Below, one piece after another: positions 49,186 through 57,799 of a stretch of DNA of 64,000 nucleotides. The translations under genes were made by a program, and so were the position numbers. Source of the DNA: DATARR01 sp044868005 (GTDB lineage: Bacteria; Acidobacteriota; Thermoanaerobaculia; Multivoradales; UBA5704); NCBI GenBank assembly GCA_044868005.1, contig JBIOVX010000237.1, forward strand, positions 5,782 to 69,781. Direction: 5' to 3'. The notes beneath the pieces are model-generated. The model saw nothing but the letters and a program-made list of their open reading frames with translations, did no database searches and was not told the DNA's origin. How positions within the stretch are numbered: the stretch's first letter is position 1; the number at the start of each line of letters is the position of its first letter.

Positions 49186-49763
49186 GAATGGATCTTCTCG
49201 TGCCGCTCCAGCATGGCGACGAACTGCTGGATGCGCCTGGCGCGCGTCTCGGGCTTCTTGGCGTTGTGAATGCGGAAGACGATCGCGTAGCGGTTGACGC
49301 TGTTCAGCGTGGCGAAGAAGGCCTTGGCTTTGGGGTTGCGGTCGAGCGCCGCCTGCAGGTCGTCCGGCACCGAGGCGCGGCTCTGCGACTCGTAGGCCTT
49401 CTCCCATTGTCCGTTCTCTTTGGCGCGTTCGATCGCCGCGAGGCCGGACGGTTTCATCTCGCCGCTCGCGATGAGCGCTTCCGCCTTCTCGCGGTTGATC
49501 TTCGACCAGATGCTCCGCGGGCCGCGCGGCGTGAACTTCTGCAGCCAGAAGGACTCGTCATGCGCCTGCTTCTGCCCGTCGATCCAGCCGTAGCAGAGCG
49601 CGGCTTCGAGGGCCTCGGGGTAGGTTACGGATTGGACATGGGAGTCCTTCTTTGCCAGCTTGAGCCAGACGCCCGGCGACTTCGCGTGGTTCTTGGCGAG
49701 CCAGGCGGACCAGGCCTTTTTGTCTTTGAACGGCAGCACCGGCAGGTCGGTATTCTGCGCCAT
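49182..49763 (-). CDS. YdeI/OmpD-associated family protein
   Basis: 193 residues. 'SPGVWLKLAKKD', 'ALCYGWIDGQ', 'WLQKFTPRGPRSIWSKIN' and 'LNSVNRYAIVFRI' match the YdeI (bacteriocin-protection, OmpD-associated) family. Members have been linked to resistance to antimicrobial peptides, but the mechanism is unknown. ATG at 49763, with GAGGAT before it, is preferred to an in-frame ATG 99 bases upstream. Confidence 0.87.
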   Translation of the reverse strand: MAQNTDLPVLPFKDKKAWSAWLAKNHAKSPGVWLKLAKKDSHVQSVTYPEALEAALCYGWIDGQKQAHDESFWLQKFTPRGPRSIWSKINREKAEALIASGEMKPSGLAAIERAKENGQWEKAYESQSRASVPDDLQAALDRNPKAKAFFATLNSVNRYAIVFRIHNAKKPETRARRIQQFVAMLERHEKIHS

Positions 49764-49999
49764 CCCTATCCTCCCCGAAGAAGCGCAGTCTATCCTCCGC
49801 CGCGACCCGCTTGACGCGGAAGCCGCGACATTCTTCAAATAGCGATAAGAGTTGATAAACAAAAGATGTGCGGATTAGATCGAAATAAAACAGAATCTGA
49901 ACCGCTAGGGCGATTGAATCTTTGAAAAGAAAGATCTTGACAGGCCGCCGCCGCGGGAGCATGCTGTTCTCAGCCAATCTTTGCCAAGGGAGGCTCACG

Positions 50000-52837
50000 A
50001 TGCGCAAGCTCGCCCCCGCCGCTGTCCTCTGTTTTTCACTTCTTATTCCATCCAGCGGTGCCGCCGTGCCGCTCGTGCATGACAACGGCGACGGCACGAT
50101 GACGGATCAGGGAACCGGGTTGACCTGGGTGGCCGAGCGCGGCGCTCCGGTGCTGCCGCGGGCCGAGGCCCTGCGGCTCATCACGGCGATGAATGCCGGC
50201 GAGGCCGAGAACTTCGGCCGCACGGATTGGCGCCTGCCCAGCGACCGCGAGCTGCGGCGGATCTCCGGACTGCTCAGCCTGCCTCGCCAGCTCCACGGCG
50301 CCGGGCGTTCCGGCCCGGGCCTCCCGAGAACCGGCGTCAATCAGGCCGTGCTCTGGCCGGTCTCCGGCTCGTCGGTGGTGGCGGACCTTCCGGCGGCGGC
50401 CATCGTGGCCACCAACAGCGTGCTGATCAGGAAGAACTCGCACATCACCGGCGACGTGGTGGTCAACGACGCCAGCCCGGGACCGACGCTCTCCTCCGGC
50501 TTCGAGCTCGCCATCCACCAGAACACCGTCGTGCAGGGCAACCTCAAGGCGGACAGCACCGCTCTCGACAACCACGCCAGCATCTCCGGCGAGGTCGCCT
50601 ATAACAATCTGTCGAACAGCGGCGCCACCACCGGCTCGCTCTCCACGCCGCTGCCGCTGCCGGTGTTCTCCATGCTGCCGGCGTTCCACACGGCCGTGCC
50701 ACGGCCGGGAGCGGCGGACGTCACCGTCGGCGCCTCCCAGACCGTGACGTTGCCGGCCGGAGACTATGGACTGATTCAGGTGGCGGGAACCGGCACGGTC
50801 GTCTTCACCGGCGGCATCTACAACGTCGGCGCCATCCAGACCGGTCCCGGCTCCTGCGCCGTGCCCTGCCGCACTTTGAGCTTCTCGGCGCCGGCGGACG
50901 TGCGGGTGGCTGAGCGGCTCGACCTCGGCAGCGACGCGTTCGTCGGTCCCGCGGCCGGCTCCGGCGTCACGGCGGCGCAGATCATCCTCTACATCGGCGG
51001 TATCGACGGCGCGACGGGTGCTCTCGGATCGCTGCCGCGGGCGGTGAATTTCGGCCGCGGCAGCACCGTCCAGGCCAACGTCTACGCGCCCAACGGCACG
51101 ATTTCGCTGGGGAGAGATTCGAGCGTCACCGGCGCTTTCCTGGCCCGCGACGTCCTCATCGAGCAGGGCTCCACCATCACGGCCGCCAGCTATTTCGCCA
51201 ACCGGCCGCCGGTGGCCCATCCGCAGACGGTGATCACCAACGGCGCGGCGGCCGTCGTCATCACCTTGACCGGCAGCGATCCCGAGAACGGCGACCTGAC
51301 GTTTTCGATCGTCAGCGGACCCACCCAGGGCAGCCTGGGAACGGTGACGCCGAATCCGCCCACGACGCCGCCGGCCGAGCCTGGCCGCCCGCCCGGCCCG
51401 CCTTCGGTCAACAGCGCCACCGTCACCTACACGCCGGCCACGGCGGGGAACCTGGAGGACTCGTTCGTCTTCCAGGTGCAGGACCCGCTGGGCGCCATCG
51501 GCCAGGCCACCGTGCGCATCAATCCCGAAACGCCGGACGGTCCGCCGGCTCCGCCGCCCACCACCGTGGTGGCGAACGACGTCTCAGACACCACCTTCCA
51601 GGACCGGCCGACGACGCTGAATCTCACCGGCGGCGCGCCGGCGGGCGTGGCGCTGACGTTCTCGATCGTCGCCGGCAGCGGACCGGCGCACGGCACTCTC
51701 GGACCGTTGACGCAAGGCACGGAGGTGCCGCAGCGCACGGCCACGGTGGTCTACACGCCGGGCAGCGGCTTCACCGGCTCGGACGGTTTCCAGTTCGAGG
51801 CCTGCGGCGTCATCGCGAGCGCCACGGTGTGCGACACGGCGAGCGTGGCGGTGGAGGTGCTGCCGACGCCGACGGAGCCAGGCGAGCTGGCGGAGGACCA
51901 GACGGTCACCACGCCGCAGGACCGGGCGGTGCAGATCACGCTCCTGGGAACGGTCCCCAGCGGCTCGGAGCCGCTCTCCGTCACCACGTTCGCCGCGTTC
52001 CTCGACGGCGCGGAGATCGCCGGCAACGTCGCCGACGCCGACACCAACGGGGCCGGCGACAACCACAACGACCTGCCGGGAGCGAGCCCGATCTTCATCA
52101 GCGCGGGCGTCGGCCAGACCGGCGGCGCGGGGTCGAACGGCACGAAGCGCATCCACATCGAGTGGGACCTCTCGGGTCTCCAGGGGCTCGGCACCATCAA
52201 CAGCGCTAGCGTGACCCTCAACACCCACCGCGGCACCAGCGACTCGCTCGACACGTTCTTCTACGCGGTGGCCGGCGGCGACGGCCTGTTGACGGACTCG
52301 GATTTCGAAGCTTCCGGAGAGCCGATCGCCGGCGCGGTGATGCCGGTGCCGTCGCTCTCGGTGCAGCCGGTGGGCGCCGACGGCACCTACAGCTTCGACG
52401 TCATCGGGCAGTTGCGCGCGGCGATCGCCGCCGGAGCGCCGTTCTTCTCGATCCAGGGGCGGGTGAACGAGACCACGGCGGGGCCGGCCCGCGGCCTCGA
52501 GGTGCGCTCCACTGCGGACGACAACCTGGCGAGCTTCCTCGAGCCGCAGCTCGAGATCACCACGCCGGGCGTCACGGCGGCGCCGGACTTCGAGATCCTG
52601 AGCCTGCCGGCGAACGGCACCTTGCGCAACTCGCTGGGCGACCCGATCACGGCCGTGCCGGCGGCGCTGCCCGACAACCGCGTGAGCTATACGCCGATCG
52701 CCAGCTTCGTCGGCACGGTGAGCTTCACCTTCCAGGCGACGTTCAGCACCTTCACCGACACCGGTGTGGTGACGATCAACGTGATCTCGGCGAGCTGCGC
52801 GACCAACCCCGACGCCTGCGACGACGGGCGCGACTGA
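50000..52837 (+). CDS. Large secreted multi-domain surface protein
   Basis: 945 residues from the ATG at 50000, which has AAGGGAGG before it. Signal peptide ends near 'GAAVP'. An N-terminal DUF1566-like module (about 20-95: 'DNGDGTMTDQGTGLTWV', 'TDWRLPSDREL') is followed by a beta-helix-like region (about 130-400: 'NSHITGDVVVND', 'VFTGGIYNVGAI', 'RGSTVQANVYAPNGTISLG') of the sort found on choice-of-anchor proteins. Then come at least two cadherin-like repeats (about 405-620) starting 'PPVAHPQTVITNG' and 'TTVVANDVSDTT', a lectin-like domain (about 640-820), and a short Cys-bearing tail 'SCATNPDACDD'. Likely an adhesin or matrix protein. No sortase or PEP-CTERM signal is seen. Confidence 0.8.
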   Translation: MRKLAPAAVLCFSLLIPSSGAAVPLVHDNGDGTMTDQGTGLTWVAERGAPVLPRAEALRLITAMNAGEAENFGRTDWRLPSDRELRRISGLLSLPRQLHGAGRSGPGLPRTGVNQAVLWPVSGSSVVADLPAAAIVATNSVLIRKNSHITGDVVVNDASPGPTLSSGFELAIHQNTVVQGNLKADSTALDNHASISGEVAYNNLSNSGATTGSLSTPLPLPVFSMLPAFHTAVPRPGAADVTVGASQTVTLPAGDYGLIQVAGTGTVVFTGGIYNVGAIQTGPGSCAVPCRTLSFSAPADVRVAERLDLGSDAFVGPAAGSGVTAAQIILYIGGIDGATGALGSLPRAVNFGRGSTVQANVYAPNGTISLGRDSSVTGAFLARDVLIEQGSTITAASYFANRPPVAHPQTVITNGAAAVVITLTGSDPENGDLTFSIVSGPTQGSLGTVTPNPPTTPPAEPGRPPGPPSVNSATVTYTPATAGNLEDSFVFQVQDPLGAIGQATVRINPETPDGPPAPPPTTVVANDVSDTTFQDRPTTLNLTGGAPAGVALTFSIVAGSGPAHGTLGPLTQGTEVPQRTATVVYTPGSGFTGSDGFQFEACGVIASATVCDTASVAVEVLPTPTEPGELAEDQTVTTPQDRAVQITLLGTVPSGSEPLSVTTFAAFLDGAEIAGNVADADTNGAGDNHNDLPGASPIFISAGVGQTGGAGSNGTKRIHIEWDLSGLQGLGTINSASVTLNTHRGTSDSLDTFFYAVAGGDGLLTDSDFEASGEPIAGAVMPVPSLSVQPVGADGTYSFDVIGQLRAAIAAGAPFFSIQGRVNETTAGPARGLEVRSTADDNLASFLEPQLEITTPGVTAAPDFEILSLPANGTLRNSLGDPITAVPAALPDNRVSYTPIASFVGTVSFTFQATFSTFTDTGVVTINVISASCATNPDACDDGRD

Positions 52838-52856
52838 TCGGCTCCGCTGGCTGTAG

Positions 52857-52878
52857 GGGCGGCCCTCTGTGGCCGCCC
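52857..52878. terminator. Hairpin between convergent genes, repeat-family copy
   Basis: GGGCGGCC-CTCTGT-GGCCGCCC directly before the DinB stop and 20 bases after the surface-protein stop. Same sequence family as 17936-17955 and close to 13498. No T run; may act as a bidirectional terminator. Confidence 0.55.
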
Positions 52879-53369
52879 TAGTCGAACTCGCCGTGCGGCG
52901 GGGACTGCTCGGGGCCGACGCGGCCGGCGGCGATGTCGGCCTTGAAGAAGTATTCGCTGCGCACGGGCGCGCCGGCCAGACGGCGGAGCATGGCGAGCTG
53001 GCCGACGTGCGTGAAGGCGTCGGCGATGGGGCCCTGGAGGAGCTGCTCCGGCGGAGACCCCAGCGGCGTCTCCGACGCCAGGAAGGCGTCGAGGCGGGCG
53101 AGGCCGTCGAAGAACCTCGCGGTCCCTTCCTCCCAGGTCCCGGCGGGCGCCTCGCGCCAGACGAGCTCGCCTTTCAGCAGGTGGTGCGCCCAGTCGAAGA
53201 GATCCCCGAGGTGCGCCAGGATCTTGCCGGGCGCGCGGGTGGACCCTCCGGCGCGAAACGTGGCGAAGCCTTCGGGCACGTCGCGCAGGACCTTGCCGCC
53301 GCGGTAGGCCAGGGTCGCCAGGGCGTGGCGGAGGATCTCGCGTTTTCCAGACAGATCGCTCATCGCCAT
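52878..53369 (-). CDS. DinB-family protein
   Basis: 163 residues, four-helix bundle of the DinB/YfiT fold. Candidate metal His are in 'KILAHLGDLFDW' and 'FTHVGQLAMLRR'. These enzymes are metal-dependent and often transfer or hydrolyse thiol (for example bacillithiol or mycothiol) conjugates. Second gene after the acetyltransferase, three bases apart. Start at 53363 (second Met) is possible. Confidence 0.83.
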   Translation of the reverse strand: MAMSDLSGKREILRHALATLAYRGGKVLRDVPEGFATFRAGGSTRAPGKILAHLGDLFDWAHHLLKGELVWREAPAGTWEEGTARFFDGLARLDAFLASETPLGSPPEQLLQGPIADAFTHVGQLAMLRRLAGAPVRSEYFFKADIAAGRVGPEQSPPHGEFD

Positions 53370-53372
53370 AGT

Positions 53373-53957
53373 CTATCTCGCCTCCGCCAGCCGCTCAGCC
53401 AGCCTCGCCTTCACCTGCGGCCACTCCTCGGCGAGGATCGAGTACATCACCGTATCGCGCACGGTGCCGTTGGAGCGCATCTGATAGCGGCGCAGCACAC
53501 CCTCGCGGGCCGCGCCGAGCTTTTCGATGGCGCGCTGGCTGTGGAGGTTGTTGAGGTCGGTCTTGAACTGCACCCGCACGGCACCGAGGTCTTCGAAGGC
53601 GTGGCGCAGCAGGAGGTACTTGCTCTCGGGGTTCACCCGCGTGCCTTGATAGGCGCGCGCGATCCAGGTGCGGCCGATCTCGAGCCCCTGATGCTGGGGC
53701 CGGATGTCCAGATAACCGGTCATGCCCGTCGCCTCGCCCGTCTCCCGCACGAAGATGGTCCACAGCAGGGAAGCGGGCATCTCCAGACAGTAGCGGACCC
53801 AGTCATCGAACCCCTCGGCGCTCCAGTCCCGTGGCCACTCCAAGGTGTAGCGGAAGATGTCCGGCTCGCTGTGAGGCCAGAGCAGGGGAGCGTGCTCGGG
53901 CACGAGCGGCTCCAGGCGGATGGTGGAGCCTTCGAGGGTCACCGGCCGGACGTCCAT
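53373..53957 (-). CDS. GNAT acetyltransferase (RimJ/RimL type)
   Basis: 194 residues with 'RLEPLVPEHAPLLW' at the start, 'IGRTWIARAYQGTRVN' (acetyl-CoA loop region) and 'LNNLHSQRAIEKLGAAREG', the usual RimJ/RimL layout. Substrate unknown; could be a protein N-terminus or an antibiotic. It diverges from the 53984 gene across 26 bases, a very compact promoter. Confidence 0.88.
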   Translation of the reverse strand: MDVRPVTLEGSTIRLEPLVPEHAPLLWPHSEPDIFRYTLEWPRDWSAEGFDDWVRYCLEMPASLLWTIFVRETGEATGMTGYLDIRPQHQGLEIGRTWIARAYQGTRVNPESKYLLLRHAFEDLGAVRVQFKTDLNNLHSQRAIEKLGAAREGVLRRYQMRSNGTVRDTVMYSILAEEWPQVKARLAERLAEAR

Positions 53958-53968
53958 GGTCGGGCGGA

Positions 53969-53977
53969 TGATACCCT
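53969..53977 (+). promoter_or_regulatory. TGATACCCT -10-like box
   Basis: TGATACCCT ends six bases before the GTG at 53984. Transcription starting six to seven bases after the box would make this message leaderless. Confidence 0.5.
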
Positions 53978-53983
53978 GTCGCC

Positions 53984-54460
53984 GTGCGACCCAACGAGCT
54001 CGCCCGCCTCCTCAGGGCGGGTATCGGCATCGGCGCGCTGGCGGTGCTGATCGGCGTCGGTACGGCGAAGATGCTCCACCGGTCCGCCGCCCTTTTCTCC
54101 GAGGCCCGGCGTTGGGTGGCTCTCGATTCCCGGGAAGCTCGCCGCCTCGCCTTCGGAGCCGCTTACAGCGATGCCATCGAGGCCATACGCCGCGCGCTGC
54201 CGGACGACGCGTGGTATCTCCTCGTGCCGCCGCGGGAGACGGCCGCGACCGGCTGGGAGCAGTGGGTGCGCTACGACCTCGCTCCGCGCCGGCCGATCCT
54301 GGTCCAGCCGCACGGCGGACACCGGGTGCGCGGGCCCAAGGGCGCAGTCGTGCCGGAGTGGGTGCGATGGGCGGTCCTGCCGGACGCGGACGGCACGCCC
54401 CGGCTGGTGCCGCGCCGGCAGCTGCGCGCCGAGCTGAAAGCTCTCGATGGCCGCAAATAG
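53984..54460 (+). CDS. Membrane-anchored protein, unknown function
   Basis: 158 residues with one N-terminal membrane helix (about 12-30, 'GIGIGALAVLIGVGTAK') and a soluble domain with 'WYLLVPPRETAATGWEQWVR' and 'GHRVRGPKGA'. GTG start with no Shine-Dalgarno but a TACCCT box six bases before it. It overlaps the next gene by 14 bases and is probably its partner, perhaps in the transfer of a sugar or lipid. No family recognised. Confidence 0.65.
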   Translation: MRPNELARLLRAGIGIGALAVLIGVGTAKMLHRSAALFSEARRWVALDSREARRLAFGAAYSDAIEAIRRALPDDAWYLLVPPRETAATGWEQWVRYDLAPRRPILVQPHGGHRVRGPKGAVVPEWVRWAVLPDADGTPRLVPRRQLRAELKALDGRK

Positions 54461-55916
54461 CATAGCGGGAGCCCTCGACGCGATCTCGCTGTTTCTCGGC
54501 GCCGGGCTCGGGTTGACGCTGTGCCTGCCGGGACTTCCGCGCATGGGCCTGGCCGGCCGAATGGCCTTCGGCTATCTCCTGGGCGTGGCCTGGATCGGGC
54601 TGTCCCTCTACCTCGCGTCGCACTTCGGCGGCGTGACGATCGACGGGCCGCTGGTCTTCATCGCGGCGTTCGTGCCGTTGGCGGCGGGAGCGGCGGTGGC
54701 CGTTGCCATGCTGGTGAAGAAGAGGTGGCGCGCGCCCGCGGCGCGGCGTCCCCGGCGTCTGCTCCAGACCCTCGGTTGGCTGGCGTGCGCTCTGCTCACC
54801 GCGGTTTTTACCGCTGCGGTCCTGGGGAACGCGCTGACTCGGCCGCTCACGGATTGGGACGGCCGGATGACATGGGCCGCGCAGGCGGTCTTCATCCGCG
54901 AAGCGGGCACCGTGGATGCGGAGGTCCTGCGGTCTGCCGAGAGCTTCATCAACCATCCGCGCTATCCGCTCCTCATGCCGCTCGCGCAGAACGCCGCCCT
55001 CGCGGCGGCGGGGCGTGAGGACGAACGCATTTTTCGCGCGATGTACGCGGCGTTCTATCCGGCCCTGGTCTTGCTCGTCGCCGAGGCTACCCGGCGCTGG
55101 GCGGGCGCGCGCGCGGCGCTCGTCGCGACCCTCGTCCTGCTGACGATCCCGTGGATCCCTTTCGATTCCGAAGGAGGCGCGACCGGCGCCTACAGCGATC
55201 TTCCCCTGGCCTGTTTTTTCGGCGCGGCGCTCGCGTTGCTCGTGCGCGGCCGTCCGCGGGCTTCCGCCGGCTTGGCCGCCGGCCTGTTGCTCGCCGCGGC
55301 GGTGCTGACGAAAAACGAAGGATTGCCCGCAGCGGCGGCTACGCTCGTCCTGGCCGGCGGCGGTGCGGTCCTCGCCCTCCGCCGTCGCCGGAGATCGGCG
55401 AGGGCCCGCCTGCTCGCGACGGCCGCCGCGCTCGGCGTGGCGATGGTCGCGCTCGCGCTCCTGCTCGACTGGCGCGCGTCCATTCCCCCTCGCTACGACG
55501 AGGCCTACTTCGAAACCGCGTCCCTGCCTGCGTTGGTTTCCGACCTGGCGTCCGCGCGGGCCTTCTCGACCCTGCCCGTCATCGCGAGACGCATGTTCGA
55601 CACTGGGCTTTGGGGCCTTTTCTGGTGGCTGGCTCCCGTCGTCTTCCTGGTCGCCTTGCCGCGTCTCCGCCGCCCTCCCACGGCCGTGCTGGCGCTCGCC
55701 GCGGCCACGCCGCTGATGGTGGCCTGGGCCGCCTATTCGCACCACTCGCAGGGGCCGACGGCGGACTTCTACGCCGAGGTCACCTGGAACCGGATGCTGC
55801 TGCAGGCCGCGGTGCCCCTCTTCGGTCTTCTGGCGCTGGCGGTCCGGCGGCTCCTCGCAGGTTTCCCGTCTACTTCGCCGCCGTGCCCGCCTTCTCCCGC
55901 TCCACCCAGGCCTTGA
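54447..55916 (+). CDS. Multi-helix membrane protein, probable GT-C-type glycosyltransferase
   Basis: 489 residues, about 11-12 helices. A large loop after an early helix carries 'RPLTDWDGRMTWAAQAVFI' and 'INHPRYPLLMPLAQNAALA', the pattern of dolichyl-phosphate-mannose-type/PMT-like GT-C enzymes, where an Asp in the first loop is catalytic. Overlaps the upstream gene by 14 bases. Its 3' end overlaps the DUF885 gene by 47 bases on the other strand, and its last 20 residues are Pro-rich, so the frame may have been extended by loss of an earlier stop. Confidence 0.7.
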   Translation: MAANSIAGALDAISLFLGAGLGLTLCLPGLPRMGLAGRMAFGYLLGVAWIGLSLYLASHFGGVTIDGPLVFIAAFVPLAAGAAVAVAMLVKKRWRAPAARRPRRLLQTLGWLACALLTAVFTAAVLGNALTRPLTDWDGRMTWAAQAVFIREAGTVDAEVLRSAESFINHPRYPLLMPLAQNAALAAAGREDERIFRAMYAAFYPALVLLVAEATRRWAGARAALVATLVLLTIPWIPFDSEGGATGAYSDLPLACFFGAALALLVRGRPRASAGLAAGLLLAAAVLTKNEGLPAAAATLVLAGGGAVLALRRRRRSARARLLATAAALGVAMVALALLLDWRASIPPRYDEAYFETASLPALVSDLASARAFSTLPVIARRMFDTGLWGLFWWLAPVVFLVALPRLRRPPTAVLALAAATPLMVAWAAYSHHSQGPTADFYAEVTWNRMLLQAAVPLFGLLALAVRRLLAGFPSTSPPCPPSPAPPRP

Positions 55917-57702
55917 CGTTCTTCTCCAGCAGGTCGAGCGGCAGGGCGCCGTTGCCGAGGACCTGGTCGTGGAAGGCGCGGACGTCGAACTTCGTTCCCA
56001 GCTCCTTCTCGGCTTCGGCACGCAGCTCCTTGAGCTTGAGCTCGCCGATCTTGTAGGCGAGGGCCTGGCCGGGCCAGACGATGTAGCGGTCCACCTCGAC
56101 CTCGATGTCGTGCTCGGCCTTGCCGGCGTTGGCCTTGAAGTAGTCGATCGCCTGCTGGCGCGTCCAGCCCTTGGCGTGCATGCCGGTGTCCACCACCAGG
56201 CGGACGGCGCGCCACATCTCGTAGGTGAGCTGGCCGAATTTCGAGTAAGCGTCCTTGTAGAGGCCGATCTCGTCGCCGAGGCTCTCGGCGTAGAGGCCCC
56301 AGCCCTCGACGAAGGCCGTGTAGTCGTCGTAGCGGCGCCACTGCGGCACGTCCTCGAGCTCCTGGGCCAGCGAGAGCTGCAGGTGGTGGCCCGGCACGGC
56401 CTCGTGCGCGGTGAGCGCCTCCATTTCCCACTTCGGACGCGACTTGAGGTCGTAGGTGTTGGCATTGAACCAGCCGGGCCGGCCGGCGGCGAGCGAGCCG
56501 TTCTCATAGTAGGCGGTGGTCTGCGACTTCTCGGAGTACGACGGCACCGGCGTGACGCCATAGGGCAGCCGCGGCAGCTTGCCGAAGAGCTTCACCAGCT
56601 CGGGATCGATGCGCTTGGCGATGTCGCGGTAGCCGGCCAGCAGGTCCTCGGGCTTGTCGTAGAAGAACCGCGGATCGGTGCGCAGGAAGGTGAAGAACTC
56701 CGGCAGGCTGCCCTTGAAGCCGGTCTTGGCCATCAGCGCTTCCATCTGCTCGCGGATGCGCTTGACCTCGGCGAGACCGATCTGGTGGATCTGCTCGGGC
56801 GTCAGGCTCGTTGTCGTCTGCTGCCGCACGTTGAAGGCATACCAGGCCTTGCCGTCCGGCAGATCGCTCATGGCGATGGACTCGCGGGCGGCGGGGACGT
56901 AAGTGTTCGCGAGGTAGCCCTGCAGCTTGCGGAAGGCGGGCGCGACGCGGTCGCGGAAGGCCTCGGCGGCCGCGTTCTTCAGCCGCTCCTGCTCGGCGGC
57001 GGCGATGGTGGACGGGAACTTCTGGAAGGCCTTGAGCATCGGGCTCGTCAGCGGATCGTCGACGACCAGATTGCCGACCTGCGCCGCGACCTCTCCGAGG
57101 GTGACGCGCGGCGGCGTGATACCCGTCTGCAATCCCTTGTCGAGGAGAGCGATCACCTGATCGATGACCGCGGGGATGCCGCGCAGGCGGGAGAGGAGAT
57201 CTTCGTAATCCTTGACGTTGCGGGCGGGCGTGTACGAGAGGAGCTGCGGAATGCCCTGGTGCACGCCGCCGACCTGCGTGATCACCATGTATTCGCCGTG
57301 GAACCGTTCGCCTTCGATATCCTGCTCGATCCGGCGGCGCGCCAGGTCGTAGTTGACCTGCTCGGAGGGCTTGAGCTGCGCGCGGTCGATGGAGAGCAGC
57401 GCCTCGCGCATCTTGTGCGAGGTGGCGCGTCCGAACTCGATGGCCTCGAACGAGGAGTCGGACCAGCGGTCGTTGAGGCCCGGATAGCCGATGGAGGTGG
57501 CGAACTCGGGGGAGGAGTGCATGATGTAGTCCCAGGCCAGATCGAACAGCTTCTGCAGCCGCTCGCTCTCGCTCCCCTGCCCTTTGGTGGCGGGGAACTG
57601 CTCGAACTTGCGGGCGAATTCGACGAGATCCGGCGCCACGGCTGCCTGGACGACGGCGGCGGCCAGCAGGAGCGCGGCGAAGGCGAGAGCGGGTTTCTTC
57701 AT
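55870..57702 (-). CDS. Secreted DUF885 metallopeptidase
   Basis: 610 residues. Signal peptide ends 'VVQAAVA'. The DUF885 zinc motif is 'TAHEAVPGHHLQ', with the distal Glu in 'FVEGWGLYAESLG'. DUF885 proteins are probable zinc carboxypeptidase-like enzymes. It closely resembles the next gene at 57800 over its whole length, so they are tandem duplicates. GAGAGGA precedes the ATG at 57702. Last gene of the three-peptidase run, 97 bases after the second. Confidence 0.9.
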   Translation of the reverse strand: MKKPALAFAALLLAAAVVQAAVAPDLVEFARKFEQFPATKGQGSESERLQKLFDLAWDYIMHSSPEFATSIGYPGLNDRWSDSSFEAIEFGRATSHKMREALLSIDRAQLKPSEQVNYDLARRRIEQDIEGERFHGEYMVITQVGGVHQGIPQLLSYTPARNVKDYEDLLSRLRGIPAVIDQVIALLDKGLQTGITPPRVTLGEVAAQVGNLVVDDPLTSPMLKAFQKFPSTIAAAEQERLKNAAAEAFRDRVAPAFRKLQGYLANTYVPAARESIAMSDLPDGKAWYAFNVRQQTTTSLTPEQIHQIGLAEVKRIREQMEALMAKTGFKGSLPEFFTFLRTDPRFFYDKPEDLLAGYRDIAKRIDPELVKLFGKLPRLPYGVTPVPSYSEKSQTTAYYENGSLAAGRPGWFNANTYDLKSRPKWEMEALTAHEAVPGHHLQLSLAQELEDVPQWRRYDDYTAFVEGWGLYAESLGDEIGLYKDAYSKFGQLTYEMWRAVRLVVDTGMHAKGWTRQQAIDYFKANAGKAEHDIEVEVDRYIVWPGQALAYKIGELKLKELRAEAEKELGTKFDVRAFHDQVLGNGALPLDLLEKNVKAWVEREKAGTAAK

Positions 57703-57799
57703 GGATTGGTCCTCTCGAGAAATGAAGGCGCAGAAGGCCCTTCCCATCATACGGGTTCCGTGAGGTGAAGGTTACGTGAATCGGACCGAGCGGACCGAT

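Noticed and set aside
54012..56561. 850-codon minus-strand open frame
   Set aside because: Overlaps three supported genes; low-complexity Arg/Pro sequence without motifs.
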